DNA from: Strigops habroptila
Lineage: Eukaryota; Chordata; Aves; Psittaciformes; Psittacidae
Assembly: GCF_004027225.2 (NCBI RefSeq)
Contig: NC_044284.2
Location: forward strand, 44,254,420-44,318,419
Length of the DNA: 64,000 nucleotides
Direction of reading: 5' to 3'
Below the pieces are notes generated by a model, which saw nothing but the letters and a program-made list of their open reading frames with translations, had not been told where the DNA came from and did no database searches. The position numbers and the translations under genes were made by a program. This document shows positions 26,001 to 41,000 of the stretch, piece by piece; the stretch's first letter is position 1; every line of letters starts with the position of its first letter.

Positions 26001-29000
26001 ACTTGGAGGGTGAGCATCTTGAGCCTGGCTGAGCCTGGCTTCCTCATGGCTTCCTGTTTAGATAGAGACCTGACCCTTTGGGGGCAGAGAGGAGGCATAG
26101 CCAGCATTGCTGGGATTCCTGTTCTGGGCTGGGATCTGCTGCCCTGCTGCCAGTCTCCCAAGAGCAAAGCAGAGCAATGGCAGAACATCTCCACCAGAGC
26201 GAGATGTATATATTAAGTCCAAATCTAGTCCATTTTGTGGATCTGGGTTGAGAGGGACTTTATACAGGGAGTCGGAGAGCAAGAGCCCAACTGATGCATC
26301 TTCCCAGCTATAAATGACAACAATAACTATATATTTTTTTTATATTGTCACGATGTAAATGTATGCAAATGCTTTCCTCTTTGTGCTCCTGGAATGTCTC
26401 CAGTGCTACCTAGCTGGGTCTTGGTGCGGTTGTTCTAGAGAATTTGGGATCATCCTTTTTTTGCTCCTTGTGTTGCTGAGTGCAGCTTTAATCTGGGTTT
26501 TCTTTGGTGCCAGAAGGGATGATATCCTTTATAGATGCTTCTTAAAAGCAGCTTCTGTAGAAGTCTTCTGCAAGGCTGTTTCTGGGAAGAGTCCAGCTGA
26601 GTTTTGCAAGCTTAAAACAAGCAGGCATTTCAAGCACTTTAAAATATAGTTCCTCTACACCTCCTACTCTCTCAGGTACATCTGATTTTGTGGGGCTTCT
26701 GCTGCTTTGCATAGCTGAGCTCTATCTTAGCAAATTGGCAAAATTGTTGAATTTCAACTAGCTTGTTTTAAAATAAGATTTTGCATCGCCTGCAAGCCAC
26801 ATGCACAGTCGGACTGGTGTGAAAATTGATGCATGTGGCCAGTTATTTGTGTAGAGCGCCTGGTGTCATATTGATCTCATTTAATTAAAATATTTCTGAA
26901 ATGCTCCTGTTCCTGCCATGGGGAATTTTTAAAAGTCATTTACAATGATGCCTTCTTTTTCTTTTTCTTTTTCTTTCATCATGCAAGGAGCAGCATGGCT
27001 GTACCCGACATAAAATGGAGCAGGATTTGAAAGCGAGCTGGCCCTGTGTGCATGAGAGCCCTGTCTCGGGGCAGCCCTCCCCTGGCTCCTGTGGGGGACC
27101 TGCATGGTGGGCAGGGGAGTGGCTGGAAGATGCTCAGGCTTTGGCTGCCTTAAGAGCACAGCCTGCTCTTTGCCAAGCCATAGCACTCGGCGCGAGGTGA
27201 ATTATCTGCGAGCTAATGACTTGACGTGATTATCTGAGATGAACAAGATTATGTTGTATTAGATCTGGGAGGAACCGAAGGGATATCCATAATAATTTCA
27301 ATTGCTCTTTCAGTGCTCTGACAATTGCAGTAAAAAGCGTGAAGGCTTCCTGGCAAGTTCACTGTATTTCTCCCAGCACCACCAGTGCCACTTAACTTGA
27401 TAATAAAATAATGGCTAGTCTGGTGTTGCTAACAGCATGCTGCCTACTCAATTGCACGAAATAGGTCAGGATCTCATCCTGTGGTGAGTATTTCATCAGT
27501 GAACTCAGGTTCACCAGAGCACCCTTTTGACCAAGATTGCCTATAGGGGAGAGATGGTTTCCAGGAGGGTTGGCCAAAGCATGGTGGCCCTGGCTTGGGT
27601 GTCTCATTTAATGCCGTGGTCAGGATGTGATGAATGCTTTCCAGTGAAGCTTTAAAGGTTACTGGCAGCATCAAGTAGTGCAAGTTGTGTATACACTCTG
27701 TTGTAATGCACATATAGTAAAATTACAAGTTTAAGGAGGAAAATGACTCCATGTGGCAGAGGGTGGGCTTCTGAACTGGTAAGAAGGTGTGAAGTGTGAG
27801 CCATTAATGCTGGAAAGCAAGGTCTGAGGCCCAGAGAAAGCAGGGTAGGAATGGGGTTTTGAGCACTGCTTGCCGGAGGGACTTTGGGAAGGTGGTTCCT
27901 GGCAGACATGAGCAAGTACTGCTTGTTCCAGCTGTCTGCCGGTCTTGCTGGGTCACACGATGGCAGGAATGACGGGGCTCAGCCAAACGTGTGACCTGGT
28001 GGGTCCTGAGGAGACAAGGAATGGTCATGCTCCTCTTTCCCTGGTAGCTGGATTTGTGAATAAGTCGTGATAAACTCATTGCTTTTTGGCTTCCAGCAGT
28101 GACCTAGCTAAGAGTTCTCTCCCAGGCCTAGGGCAGCAACATGTTCCTTGTGGCCAGGCTCCAAACCGTGGTGGGGAGGAGAGCTTGATGGCAGAGGGTC
28201 CAGCCTGGAAAAGAGCAGGGGTTTCCTAGCTGGATGGCGAGCTTGGTTGTGGAGCCAGCAAGGATGAAAGAAACCATAACCCAGATGGGGGAGCATGCTT
28301 TGGAAAGCTGATGAGCCAGGAGGTGCATGCTGGTGTGTGGTCTTAACCGTACCTCCTGCCTCTCTGAGCACTTCTGCTCTGGGCAAGTGTCCTGTGGGCA
28401 GGTGGTGCTCAGGGCTCTGGCAGGAACACGTCAGCTGATGTGGGGCATGCCAGCGCGAGCAGCAATGCCCTGGTGGGTGATGCTGGCCTGTAGCCACTCA
28501 AATGCCTTTGAGAGGGCTGGGAGCCAAGTAGGCACCAAGCCCAGGGCAGGACTGGAACTGCTGGAAAAAGCTGGGAGGCAGCAGTGCCTCCTGTCCCCTG
28601 TGTCCCCGTCACGCATCCTTGCCCTGTGTTTTCTTGGGTTGGCCTTTCCTTGTTGGGCTTTCTTCCTTCTCTTGGGACCAACAGTGTCTCCCTGTGATTC
28701 ATCTGGCTCCATGGCTGGGGGCTTTCCTCACCATCGCTCTCAGTGAGTCACGTTTCCAGCTTGCTGATGCCGTCATCTGAGCCATCGGCAAATAACTGCT
28801 GGGAGCTCAAGGGAGAAGGGGAATAACGTCTGCCAGGCTCCCTGAACGTGGGGGAGAGTGCAGACCTTTGGCATTGCTCCTTCCCAGCCAGTGGTGCCCT
28901 GCCAGCTCCCACCCCTTCTCTAAATCCATGTGCATGTAAAGTCATTGAATAGATGTCTGTCCCTTTTTGTACCCTTATGCTCCCTTCTCTTCCTCCCTCT

Positions 29001-32000
29001 TCACACTTGTTCTTCCTCAGAAATTCCTCAGCCTTCCAAGCAGGCTTTAAGCATTGCACTAATGGGCTGTGTTACCTGTTGGGCTCAGCAGAACATGTGC
29101 AGGGGTGTCGGTGCGTGATGGAGAGGTGCTGTTGGCTTTCCATGGCTAGTTCCTTAGACGCTCCCCATGTTGCACACATGGTTCTGGTAGCACAGCAGGC
29201 CCAGCTCAGCGCCAGGGCTCAGCTGCGCTAGAAACAGGGAATCTGGCACTGCAAACCTTGCTTTCCGCAGGGACGCGGTGTAGCTGGAGCACTGACACAT
29301 GTAACGTCTGCAGTACTGCAGATGCTGCGGAAGCTGCTGGTGGTGCTGAGATGGCTCTCCTGCTCTCTGTGCCTGCTCTGGCTTCTCCTCCTGCCTAGAA
29401 AGGAGTGATTTGTTGCACGCTCAGGCTGATGGGCATGAATGCAATTAGCCTGGCTGTCAAGGGGGAGGTCTGCAGCTTGTTCTGGGGGATTTGGGGTCAT
29501 GAGAGCATTGGTAATTGTTGTTTGTGAGGTTTTGAAGAGTTCTTACAGAAACCATCATCCTTTGATAGCTTTCTGCTCCTTCAGCAGGGTGACAGGGCTG
29601 CCTTTGATTGCCTGACCCTCTAACTTGCATAAACCTCTGCAGAAATTATTGCTATTGAGGGAAAGGGCTGTGTTCAGTGTCATCAGCCATAAGGTACCCA
29701 ACTCAGCGCTCTCTAGCTCCACCATGGTCATGAAGAGGTGACAGCCTCTTCTGCTGCTAGAAACTTGCTAGCAAAGATAACCTTCTCCACTTATCTTTGC
29801 ATTTTAAACTAAATTCCTAACTGTGCATAAGGATAAGCTCCTGGTGCACCTGAGAGGTTGTTGAGGTGAGAAAATAAGTGTAAGAGGGGAACACTGAGCT
29901 GTGGCTGATTTCAGGGTCTGCAACTCATCTTGGTGTCTCCCGGCACTTTCCTGGTCAGCATAGTGGATTGCTGGCCCCATCCCCCTTTTCCAATCCTTTT
30001 GAGTTAGTGTCTCCTCACATGCATGGCATTGCTTTTATTTGGAGTTTTTGTCTTCTGGTTTACTGCAAGATGGAATTTTTGTGTGTTTTTTAATAAATCA
30101 AAGGCTTTCATCAGTTTGCTGCCCTTTTACTCTTGGGCAGTGTTTTACTCATGGGATGAAGTGGGGTCCAAATGTTCTCCTGTGCTGACTGCCAAAGCTG
30201 ATGTATGGACCTGAGCACGAGGGACACAAGTGGCTGCATCCTGAGCAGCTGCCTTTTCCAGCCAGGCATGAGTGTGTCCAGAGGTGGTACCTGGCTCTTG
30301 CTCTGTGATTAACGGGAGAAATAGCTTAGGAAAAAGGGAGCAAAGACTAAAAACGCCTCACAAGCAGGAGGTCAGGTTTCAAGCAATATTTAGTATCCGT
30401 TTTATGCATGCAAAACCAAGACACAGGGAGACTGAGTGACTTGTCAGACTCATTCTGAGGGAGGCATCCCTGTGCAGGGAACCAGACTGGATGAAAGTTA
30501 AACCAAGCTGAAATCAACACTTTAAATGCTATTGTTGTGTATGATCCTTTCTGGTTTTGTGCTTCTCTGCTGGTCCTCAAAGGCCAAGGACCCCTTGATT
30601 TAGTTTGTTGAAGTATTGTCCTCTCGGAAGAGAGGCAAAGCGTGGAGCTGCAGCCTTGCAAAAAAAAAAAAAAATGCCACGTGCCCCAGTTTCTTCACTG
30701 CTAAAATTAATTCGTGGTGGTTTTGGCTTGGTGCAGCAGGAAGATGTTCCAGGGGACGCTGTACACCAAATGGCCAAGGGGGAAGAGCAGTGTCAGAGCC
30801 TGCCTCGCAGCCTGCAGCAAGGTGAGAAGGATTTTGGCACGGGGTTTTGTGGCTGTGAGAGCTGTAAGGGTGGGTTTGTTATGGCCTGTTCCTGTGGTGC
30901 GCGGGAGCAGAGGAAAGGATCACATCTGTTTAAGAGGAGAGGCTGCAAAAGCTATTGTGTGAGCTGGTCTGTGGAATGGATCTTGTTTAATTAGGGAGCT
31001 GGAGCAAAGAATGTGTCTATTGTAGGACAGCAGAAGAACAAGCACAGCTGAGAACAAGATAAAGGAGTTGAGAGCACATTCTGCCAGTCCCAGTGAAGAG
31101 CTGTAGCATGCAAAGCACAATGAAAGCCCTGGAGGTCTCCTGCCCCCTCCTGCCTGCACCTCCTTGCCCTGTGGGGAGGCTGTGATGGCCGCACAACAGC
31201 TGCTGCTTTCAGCATCGCACTGTGGCCAGACACCGTCCCCAGCTGCTCTGGTGTCCCTGTAGGTGATAGCCAGTGGGTGATGTGCTTTAACTGGGATTTT
31301 TGGAAGGATTGGACTTTCCCAGACTGGAGTGACGTCTACCTAGGCAAAGCCTCTAGATGAAGAACATAGCCAAATTTGGATGAATTTTTAGAGAAGAAAA
31401 TGTTTCCTTCTCAGGCCAGGCTTCCCTGATGGAGAATGAGGACCCTAGTGATTCTTATTCTGTCACTTGGTTTTCACCAGCATGAGTTTAACATGGTAGG
31501 AAGAAGACCCCAGTTCTCCTGCCATATGCTTGCCTATAGAAACTGCTGTTCTCTGTCAGCAGAAATGGCAAAAATAATCCTGAAGTCAGTATTCACCACA
31601 GGAAACCCCAGCAAAGATGGTTAAATTTCAGCATAACTCTTTTTAGTTAAAGAGCCCAACTGTGATCTTTTACAGTGGTGTTCTTGGATTGCAATACTGA
31701 TATGCATTATGGAAAGCCATCTCTTTCTTTATCCCTTCAAAGGCCTCAGTTTTGTTTTGGCATTTGCTCCTATGACATTTTCTACTCCCTTGTAACATGA
31801 TGGATGGGACTGGTCTGGACTCCTTCAAACACTCCCTGATTCCTGGGAACTTCAGGAATGTGTGTATATCTCCAGTACTGGAAACACAAAGAGCACATTT
31901 TTGCTGATCTCTACATACAGGCTAAGAAATCCTCAATATCTAAAAAAGAGAAACGCAGACTAATAGGCACAAAGCTGGTGGTGAGTGTGATTTGGAGTGC

Positions 32001-35000
32001 AGGTCCTGTTGAGCTTCCTGTGGAAAAAAAAAAAAAAGGATGTGTCTTTCTGTGGTTTAGATGGATCCAACTTCAACTCCCAGCCAGTCCATTTTCTGCA
32101 TTTGCCCAAAGAGCCTTTGGCATGAGGAAGCTCTCTCTGAGTGCCAGGTCTGAGCTATGGACAAGCTCCCTCCTATCCTACTCCTTAGATAAGCTAAGAG
32201 TTGTTTTAACCCCTGGGACTGGCAAACCTGCCTCATGTTCTTGTTGCTTTTTTCTAAACTCTTTTCTATTGCTGCTTTGAAGTGTACGATAAAGCAGAAC
32301 ATGTTAAGTCAGGATGGATTATATTAGTAGTGATTTCAACAGTGCCATGTTTTGAGATAGTTGCCTTTCTATTTTGCTGTGTGTTGTCCTGTTCATGTGC
32401 CCAGGACCACACTCTCCTCCTAGTGTCCTTTCCACTGGGATGACACCTTTTGATGCCTCCAGGGGGTTTTTTAGATGCATTTTTGCATCTTGTGGATGCA
32501 GCTTCTGTTCCTTTTTCTTCTGGGAGGCTGTTTGGCCAATGCCATATAAAATCAACGTGAAGTGAATAGATGCCGAATTCCTGTATGCTTACCCCTAGAT
32601 AGCAAATACTTCTTTTTTCTTCCAGACCTGCATAAAAATGAGCATTGCTGTGCTCTCCTTACTGTGGGGTTTCCTGGTTGCACAGCAGTATGCTGTCATC
32701 TGTCTGTCATTGCTTCATTTGGGGCTCCACTGGTGAAGTGGGTTTCAGCCCCTCAATCTGGGCTGTGATTGTCAAAATGCATGCAAAAGGGGAAATGGCA
32801 ATGTATTCTCTTAGTTTCTTAGCCAGCCTAATAGCTTTGTGAAGTACACTTCTAATTTCATTGAGATAGTTTAGGATTTCAATTTGCATGGAATTAGTGC
32901 TGTGCTGAGTTGTACTGCAATCCTTTTGCTTGATATTAAGTCCTGTATTGGCTGTTTTCTAACTCTGCCTAAAATCTCGGAACTTTTCAGTAGCTTGGAA
33001 TTTTTTCTATGATTCTTTCTAAATCTCTCTAAAGGATGTTATTCTGACTTGTTGACTTTAACAGGTAGAATTTAGTGAATGATTTTTAATACATGCATTA
33101 CTTATTGCCAAAATAGGAACCATGAAACAAGTGTGATATGAATAATTACCTCTTTTCTCCAGTATACAACCCGGAAACATTGCTGAACTCCATCAGCATC
33201 TAATGAGCCCCAAAGGGCTGGCTTGTTTCTGATGTGTTAAGCATTTAATGCTGCTACTCATTCATTCTTCATTAATTGTCTGAATTCAAAATTGCTGATT
33301 TAGTTACAGTATTACCAGCTTGCTTTCCTTCAGTTTCTCACTGCTCTTCTGCTTGGCTGTTCTCATCTGCCTTCTAACTGGTCTTGCTCAAGCTTTTGTG
33401 CAACTGTGGGAGAGCAGCTCTTTGGTGAGCAGTAAAAAAATACCAAAGTAAATGCTGTGTTTCACAACGTGGGGTGTAAATCTCACTGTGTTCTGATTCG
33501 GCTCATTCTGCTGAGCTGACACCTTCCTGAAGCGCTGTGTGGGTATGTTCTTACGGTGCCCCTCTCTTTGTCACCTGCCCTGTGGGTGAATTTGGGGTGA
33601 CTCTGTACTCTTCCATGGTGTCAGCTCTGCCTCTAGCCCCCTCCTTGCAGGTGGGGATGATCTCAGCTGCCTTGAGCAGGGGGTGTCTTAGAAAGAAAGC
33701 ATGCGGGGAAGAAAGCAAATCTTGAACACGGAACTTTTGTTTTCCTGTTGAGGTGGAGGAAGGTGCCTGGCTGGGCATTGCCTGTGCTGCTCAACACTGG
33801 GCACTCCCAGGGCCCCACAGGGCACTGGGTAATGCTGGTGCCGGGAAGATGCAGGAGTTTAATTAGGGATTATCATAAAGAGCATGACTAAACTGTTGCA
33901 AATGGCAATGCTTTTCTTTAAGCCAAGTTCATTCTAGCACACGGGCTGAAACCCAGTGTAGGCTGGATGAACAGAGGCCATTTCTAGGCTCTTGTAGCTT
34001 CTTACCTTCTTCAAAGGGTGATTGCGAGGAGCTGTTGCCAAACAGCTTGTGCACTCACTGCCTTTGCTCATAGGTTGAACCTATGTGTATCTGATTAAAA
34101 ACACCACAAATTCCAGTCAGATGTGGGGTTTTCAAGGAATGTGCTTCTGCTTATTTTAGCAACAGGTGGTAAATATTAAGATGTGTACAGCTCACCTCTT
34201 GTGTCTCCAGGGCTGTGAACAGCAGAGCCTGCAGATATGTGCAGAGTGTGCCCCTTGTTTTTGTTATCCGAAGGGAGCAGCTCAAAGCCTGGCTATTTCT
34301 GTAACCAGTTTGACCAGTATCCAGTAGCACCCTCCCACTGGTTAATTCACATGTGCCATGCTTGGCCATCAGAGATGGCAGCATGTGAAGGCAGGTGGGA
34401 GCCTGCTGCCTCCCACACAGGTCCAGTCTGTGCTGTTATTGCTTCCTTGGATTTCTGAAAGGGGTTTAGAGATGTTTGCAAGGCTGGGAATAGCCTGTGT
34501 CTCCATTGACCTTCACGCCTGGCTGAGAGAGGCTGCTTTTCCCAGCGCACGAGCAGTCACTTCCACTCAGAGCCATTGCTATGTGTACCCAAGCTGAGGG
34601 GAAAAATGTTATGCCTGGGATGGGATGGGGTCCCCAGCTTTCTCTTATAAGCTCAGCATTAGTTAAGCCCCAATGAAGCAAACAGTAACACGTGCGCAGG
34701 GACCTCCTGGTGGCTTTGTTGAGCTGCTTTGTGGAGCTGAGGGATGTTGCTGGGAAGTGTGCTCCTGCACCACCAGCTGCGTCCCATGTGTACCATGCTG
34801 CTGCATCACCCTGCAGAGCGCTGGGCTTCCATGGCACGCAGAATGGCTGCAAACTGCCTTGGGAGAGGAGATACACTGATGTGTCTCAGGTCTTCTTTGA
34901 ATCTCTGATCTTAAGGGGGTTTTTAAATCACAACAATTTAAGACTGGGACAGAGAGATATGAGACCCCTAAGGATTTCTTGTAAGGGAGGTAAATCATCT

Positions 35001-38000
35001 TGTAAATGGAAGTCTGCGAAAGAGGGGGTGAGAATGAGCTGTTATGTAGAAGAACTTTCTCTGTTTAACCCTATGATTGATATGGATTTATTTTTTGCAA
35101 GTTCTGATTTCCCTGAGATTCCTATGAAACTGCTTAGACTGAAGACGGCTTGTGGATGTATCCCAGTTTGCCAGCTCATCTTATGAAACCTGGAGGTAGC
35201 GAGGGGAGATTGGAGGAAATGGATCAAGGCTGGATTCTAGCAATGGATCTGTTAGGAAATAGCAAACCGAGCAGAAGGAATTTATTGTGAAGTATGTTAT
35301 CAGTATGTTTCAATGTTATTAGAAAACATATTTCATGTGATAAATGGGTATATTGTGATCCAGGGATTGTTTCAAAGCAGCAAACCATAACTCTGCTCTG
35401 TGGCTCTCGCAACATGGGTATTTTTAGACCGATTCCCATTTATACCCATCAGTACTTGCAACCATCACAGACAGTTACCAAAATTAAACCTGAAGTTGGA
35501 TGGGAAAATAGGCACTGACCTTGTCAGTACAAACCGAAATCATATCTTATTTCAGACAAACACTTGCACCTCAGAGCAGCATTTTCCCATATGTGCAAAT
35601 GCAAACTCTGAGGAACCATGGAAGAGTTTAAAAAGCATTGTTAAGCCCAAGAACGAGCATCTCATACTTCATTACTCCTCTCCCCCTTCTAAATTACTGC
35701 GCCCTTTGATTGAAGTCTAGCTGCTGGCAAAACCACCAGCACTGGAGTATAGACAGGATGATGGGGGAAATTTAAGCCTGAGGAGCAGCTCAAATCTGAG
35801 CTGGCAGGGTGATAGAGGTGTCCAGCATGTTTGCTCGTGCCATCTTGGTGGCTTGCTGATGTAGCCAGTGGGAACCTTGGTTCTGCCCCCAAATGCCCCT
35901 GTGATTCCGTGACCCACTGTGGGAGCTACCCCTGCTGCAAGCTGGTTTTGTCCCAGGTTTTGGCAGCAGGAGAGGGGAGCGCAAGCAAAGTGACCACACC
36001 AAATGATCTCCACACTGTCGTCCTTCATCTTACAGCCCAGGGAGGGAGCAGAGAGGTGCTGCTGGCATCCCGTAGGTGAGCAACCTGCTTGTGCATGGTA
36101 CATGGGCATGCCCATGGTATGCACTTCACAGCTGAATGTGGGAATTGGCGTGGTAACACGTCCTCACTGGAGCTGCAGTGGGATTGCTTGTCCATGATGA
36201 AGGGTCAGGGGAGTCCTTGACAGACACAGGCAGCAGCACAGCACTTTGGTAGGGTGGCTTAAGGCAGTCTTCTAAAAACGCATTTTAGTCTGTTTATTAC
36301 TGATCAGATTACTAGGCTAAGCAGGTATGCCAGTGTGCTCTCCTCCAGCAAGCTTGAGTCCCCTGTGGGCTTAAAGTGAAGCCCGGAAAAGTGGACTGTC
36401 AGATGTTTTGCAGCCTTGTCCAGAAATGTGTCTTGGATGAAGCTGAACACCCTCCGGGGAGGTATCCCACTTTCCAGCTGCTTTATACCCTGACATCTAC
36501 TGCTGCCCCAGTAAAGCTGGGGCGATGCATGAGGGGGATGCAGGCTGGCAGGTGTCTTTCTGCTTTCAGGGCAGGAACCCACAGCGGAAGGGATGCTCCA
36601 CCCCTGGGTACCCTGCTGGCAGGACCCCTGGCTCTCTGCTGCCCTGTCTGACAGCCAGGTTCTCAGGAGAGGCAGTGCTGCCTCTGTTCCCCGCCATGTG
36701 GCAGACCGTGCCTAGCTGTCTGATGGACACCACCCCAATATTGCCAGCCCTGTGTGGCTTGGATGGTTAGGGACTTCTGATCTGTGAGGCTACTCCTGGC
36801 CAGGTTGCATCTGTTTGCTACTGTGCCAAAGCTGTGTTTTAAATCATTCCCTTTTCCTCTTTAGTGCTCCTTTCTTTCTGCCACTGTAGTTAGCTATACT
36901 GGTTGTCGTCTCTCATTTAGCTGAAATGGTTAGGCTCCTCTTGGAGGAGGCCAATGCTTCCTGGTGAAACTCATTGGGAAGCCTTTCTCTATGCCTATTC
37001 CTCCCCTACTTACGTTTGTCTGGGCTTGTGCTGCGTGATCCTAACAAGATCTCCAGCTTATTTTGCACAGTGGAGTTGCAGCTTGCTTGTCCTTGTCAGG
37101 CACAGTCGCATTTGATGGATCCCCTAGTCATGCCACCAGGCCTAAGGCACACCACCTCTGCACCTGGCAAGCTTTCCCAGCCTTTGGCCCAAGAAACTGT
37201 TGGCTCACAGGACACACAGGCACGTTGCAGAACCTACGCTCACTGTGCTGCCTGCCTTGGAGTGATGTGGCCCCTCCAACACTGGAAGTCACACTGCTCT
37301 TGTTAGCAAAGCACCAGAAGGAAAAAAAGAAGCCATGAGATGTTCCTGGCTGCACCCTGCTCTTAACACTCTGGCAGGACCCTGGCACCAGGCTCTGACT
37401 ATTGTTCAACCCGCAAAGGGCTAGGTGGGCAGCAGGTGCTGCCTTCCTGCTCCTCCTGCTTTCCATGCCCATCCCTGGAGCAGCTTGGCACCTCTGGTCA
37501 GGAAAGGGCCATGTCCCTCCCAGGTTCCCTTTCCCACACAGCTTGTGGGTGGCTGTCAGTCATCCATGTGCACTGGTATTTGTGCCATTTCCTTGTGTGG
37601 TTCAGTAAAGTGAAATCCTTGTCCTCTTCACGCTGCCACTGCTTGCCATTCCTCCCAATTACTGCTATTAGGATCCAGCAAGGTTTCTCAGGCTTCCCTC
37701 CTGTGGGTTATGCCTGATCTCTTGTACATTTCTGAGATTTACTTTCATTCCCTGTGTTCTCAGCAGCAGAAATTGCGAGGAGGTATGTGGTTTCCCCTCC
37801 AGTCGTTAATTCTTGGAGCCATGGAGTCTGTGCCAATTGAACTCAAGCTCAGCTGTCACTTTGCAATAAGTTAATTCTTCATCAAGAGAACAGTACCGCT
37901 CCTCCCCCCAGCGTGCTGGGAAAGCCTTCGCTAGTCTGCCACATCTTTCATTAGCCTGAGCTGACCTTGGGTTAAAGTCTAACTCTGAAGGTATTTCATT

Positions 38001-41000
38001 AGCTGCTGTGCCAGCCAGCTGTGCAGAGGAGCCGTCACAGGGTGCCAAGGCAGTGGTACACTGGCTTCCAGCACCCTGCCCTGCTCCCCTGCGGGCCCTG
38101 TGCCAGCCCCGCACTTGTGCTTTCATTGCGTGATGAGGTGCCAAGGGACAGAGCTGCAGGGGCATCACCGCAGGCTGCTCACATCGCAGGGGCCAGCCCT
38201 CACATTGCCAGCCAGCCCTTCGCATTCAGCAGTGCTGGCCTTGTGGGATCTGGCATTGCTCAGAGTTTCATGTCCTTTTGCATAAACACAAAGAAATACA
38301 GTTTTCTGGCAAAAAAAAAAAATACACCCTTTCTGTGCTTTTTCTTAGAAAAGATTTTTGTCTCCTGCCTCCCAGCCTAGCAGAGCAGCAATGCGTTTTG
38401 TGGAAATTGCTTTATCCGTATTAACCGAATTCTCAAACGACTGCTCTTTCTCCAGTATCCTCAGTACAAGCTTGTGACGTTTCTTTTTTATTTTGGAGGA
38501 GGGGGTAAGAGCTAGAAGGGGGTAGGGACAGCCCAGTGCATTTGGGGGAACTTCCATTAAAGAATTTTCTGCTTATTTGTATTCTGCTAGCACAATCTGA
38601 CCATACAGGATTCCTTGTACCTTCCCTTGCTGGTGGAGAGTGCTACTGGGCAGACTTAAATCTCTAACTGCTGCAGTTTAGATGGGCTGGAATGAAATGA
38701 GGACACTTCTATTCAGGTTAACCTGTTTTCAGATGCTTTCATGTGGGGGCATGATGAATCTAGAAAGACATCATCTCTCTTCTTTAGTGGCTGATCTGCC
38801 TAACCTTTCCTGCAGTGAGTGGTTACAAGTTTTCTTACACTTTTACTGTGTAGAAAGAGTGTGACAGGGATGGGTAACATGTTTCTAAGGGCTGAGTTTT
38901 CCGTGCTTTTCACACATACCCATCGCATTCGGATTCAGACATAATTTTACTCTAAGCTGACAAGGTTACATGCACTCTCTATTAAGCAACATATGTTACT
39001 CTGTTCTTCAGAAAGGGCAATTTTAATACTCTGCCAGTAGGAATGTGTTGTGTAATGATGCATACACCAGCTGGCATTATTTTCCATCTAAAGTTATTTA
39101 AATGGTGAATTCTGCATAAAAGACAGATGTTGAAAATAGACTCCCACTAACCTGAGGTCAATGGCAAGCCTCTCCTCCTCTGCTGAGATAGATGTTTCTT
39201 TTCTAATAGAGATGGATATTTTTAGTGTGGGCAGTATAAAATTAAGGGATAATCTTTATTAATTTCTCATCTGGTTGGAGTTTACGAGTGGTCTAATACT
39301 TTTTCATCAGTGAGACCATCTTCTTGATTTTTTATTTATTTTTTTTTTTAACTTTGGCACATCTCAGATGTCCATTTCCAATCTTTGCTTACAAATTTTA
39401 GTAGAATGCTTAGAACTTCAGTTGGAGGCTGATTGTGGAGCTATGCAAGTCCAGGAACAGTTGGGTTTCTTTTTTGCTCTTTCCATTTTCTGTATTTCCC
39501 TGAAGTTATTTCTTATCTATCTTCTGGGATTGCCACATTGCTATAGCCAGGAATTAATATAATTAACCCAAACCTATAGTATTATTACAGGTATTTAAAG
39601 ATTGAGAATCATGCCCACGATGGGCAAACTACCAGAGCTGACAGCCAAGAAAGCTCTTTTGGCCATTATACCATTTAGTTAGTCATAAGTAATACAGTGA
39701 AATGTGAAATGCTACATGGTGTGGAACCGAAGGGGATCATGGGGAAACTGCACAAATTCTCTTTCCTTCCTGCCACCATCAGCTGCTGCCTTCCTGGGAG
39801 CTGCAGGGGCTTGCTGCGGTGTGCAAGGGCTTGTGGTAAGACGTGCCTTTCTCCTGCCATAACCAGCAAGCAGCATCCTGGCATGGCAGGGCACTGTCAC
39901 TGCCAATATGAAGGGCTGCACCGTAAGCTGTCAGGTCTGAGCACACATTCTGCTCTGCACAGTTTGGGGTGCATCCCTTACAGTCTCTGGCTCAAATCTC
40001 ACAGAGAGGAACTGTGTGAACCTAATGCTCCATTTGACCTTAGCCAGAGGTACTACTTTGGGTGAAATCCCTCTGGTTTGCTGAATTAGCCGTGTGAACA
40101 AGGCAGAGCAAATTGCATGCTGTGTCTGTAAGCAGGGAGGGTAGCTGTGCACGAGTGGTGTGCCAGGCTCTGCAGAGCTGTACATGCTCCCTCTCAGTTT
40201 GGTTTGCTGCCCCTCTCTCCTGAGAGCTTTTCCTTCCTGCTTGCACCTATTTACCCAAACTCAAATCTGAAAGCAGTGCATCTCCTGGCCTGTGGACTCA
40301 GCGTGCCTGACCTGTGCAGCCCAGGGATGCGAGAGGCCACTCATCTGAACTGCTGTTTTATTGAATCCTCTTCCTTGCTAATTTGTTATTAAATTACAGT
40401 TAGCATTTCATTAGAGTCCCACTGGGCATGAGTTCGTTAGTGTTTTATTGGCTAGAGCTGTGCTTTGTTGCATGGGAAATGTATCCCAAAGAGCATCTGG
40501 ACTCATCAGAGTGATTGTACTAACGAGGGCAGGATGGGGCAGGGTGTGCAATAGCTTTTTAAGCACATGGCTTGGACTTGCAAAGGAGCTTGCCTCTCAC
40601 CTCGCTGTCGGGATAAAGGCCTGGATTTAGGCAAGGACTTAACAAATCTGGCTGGTCGGCCCTTTGAGAATTTAACTTCTTTGCTTCTGTTGGTTCTTGC
40701 TGGAATTTTGCCCTGAGCCATCAGCACTAGGGGAATTTGCTTCAGCACAGCAGAGCTTTCCCTGTGGCACTGCCCTCTACCAGGGCAAGCCTGGGCAGAA
40801 TCCTCTGCCTGCAGTCAGGGATTATGGAAGCATCTCTGAGGAGCTCTGCATCAATTCTGTCCCTGAAACATATGCCAAGGCTGAGTAGCATCTTTGCTGA
40901 AACATCCTGGCCTGTCTGCATTGCTGTCCTGGGGCTGTTACTTGCCCAAAACCAGGCTAAAAATAGTCTCTCTAACCCTGAGATATTTTTCAGGATTGCT

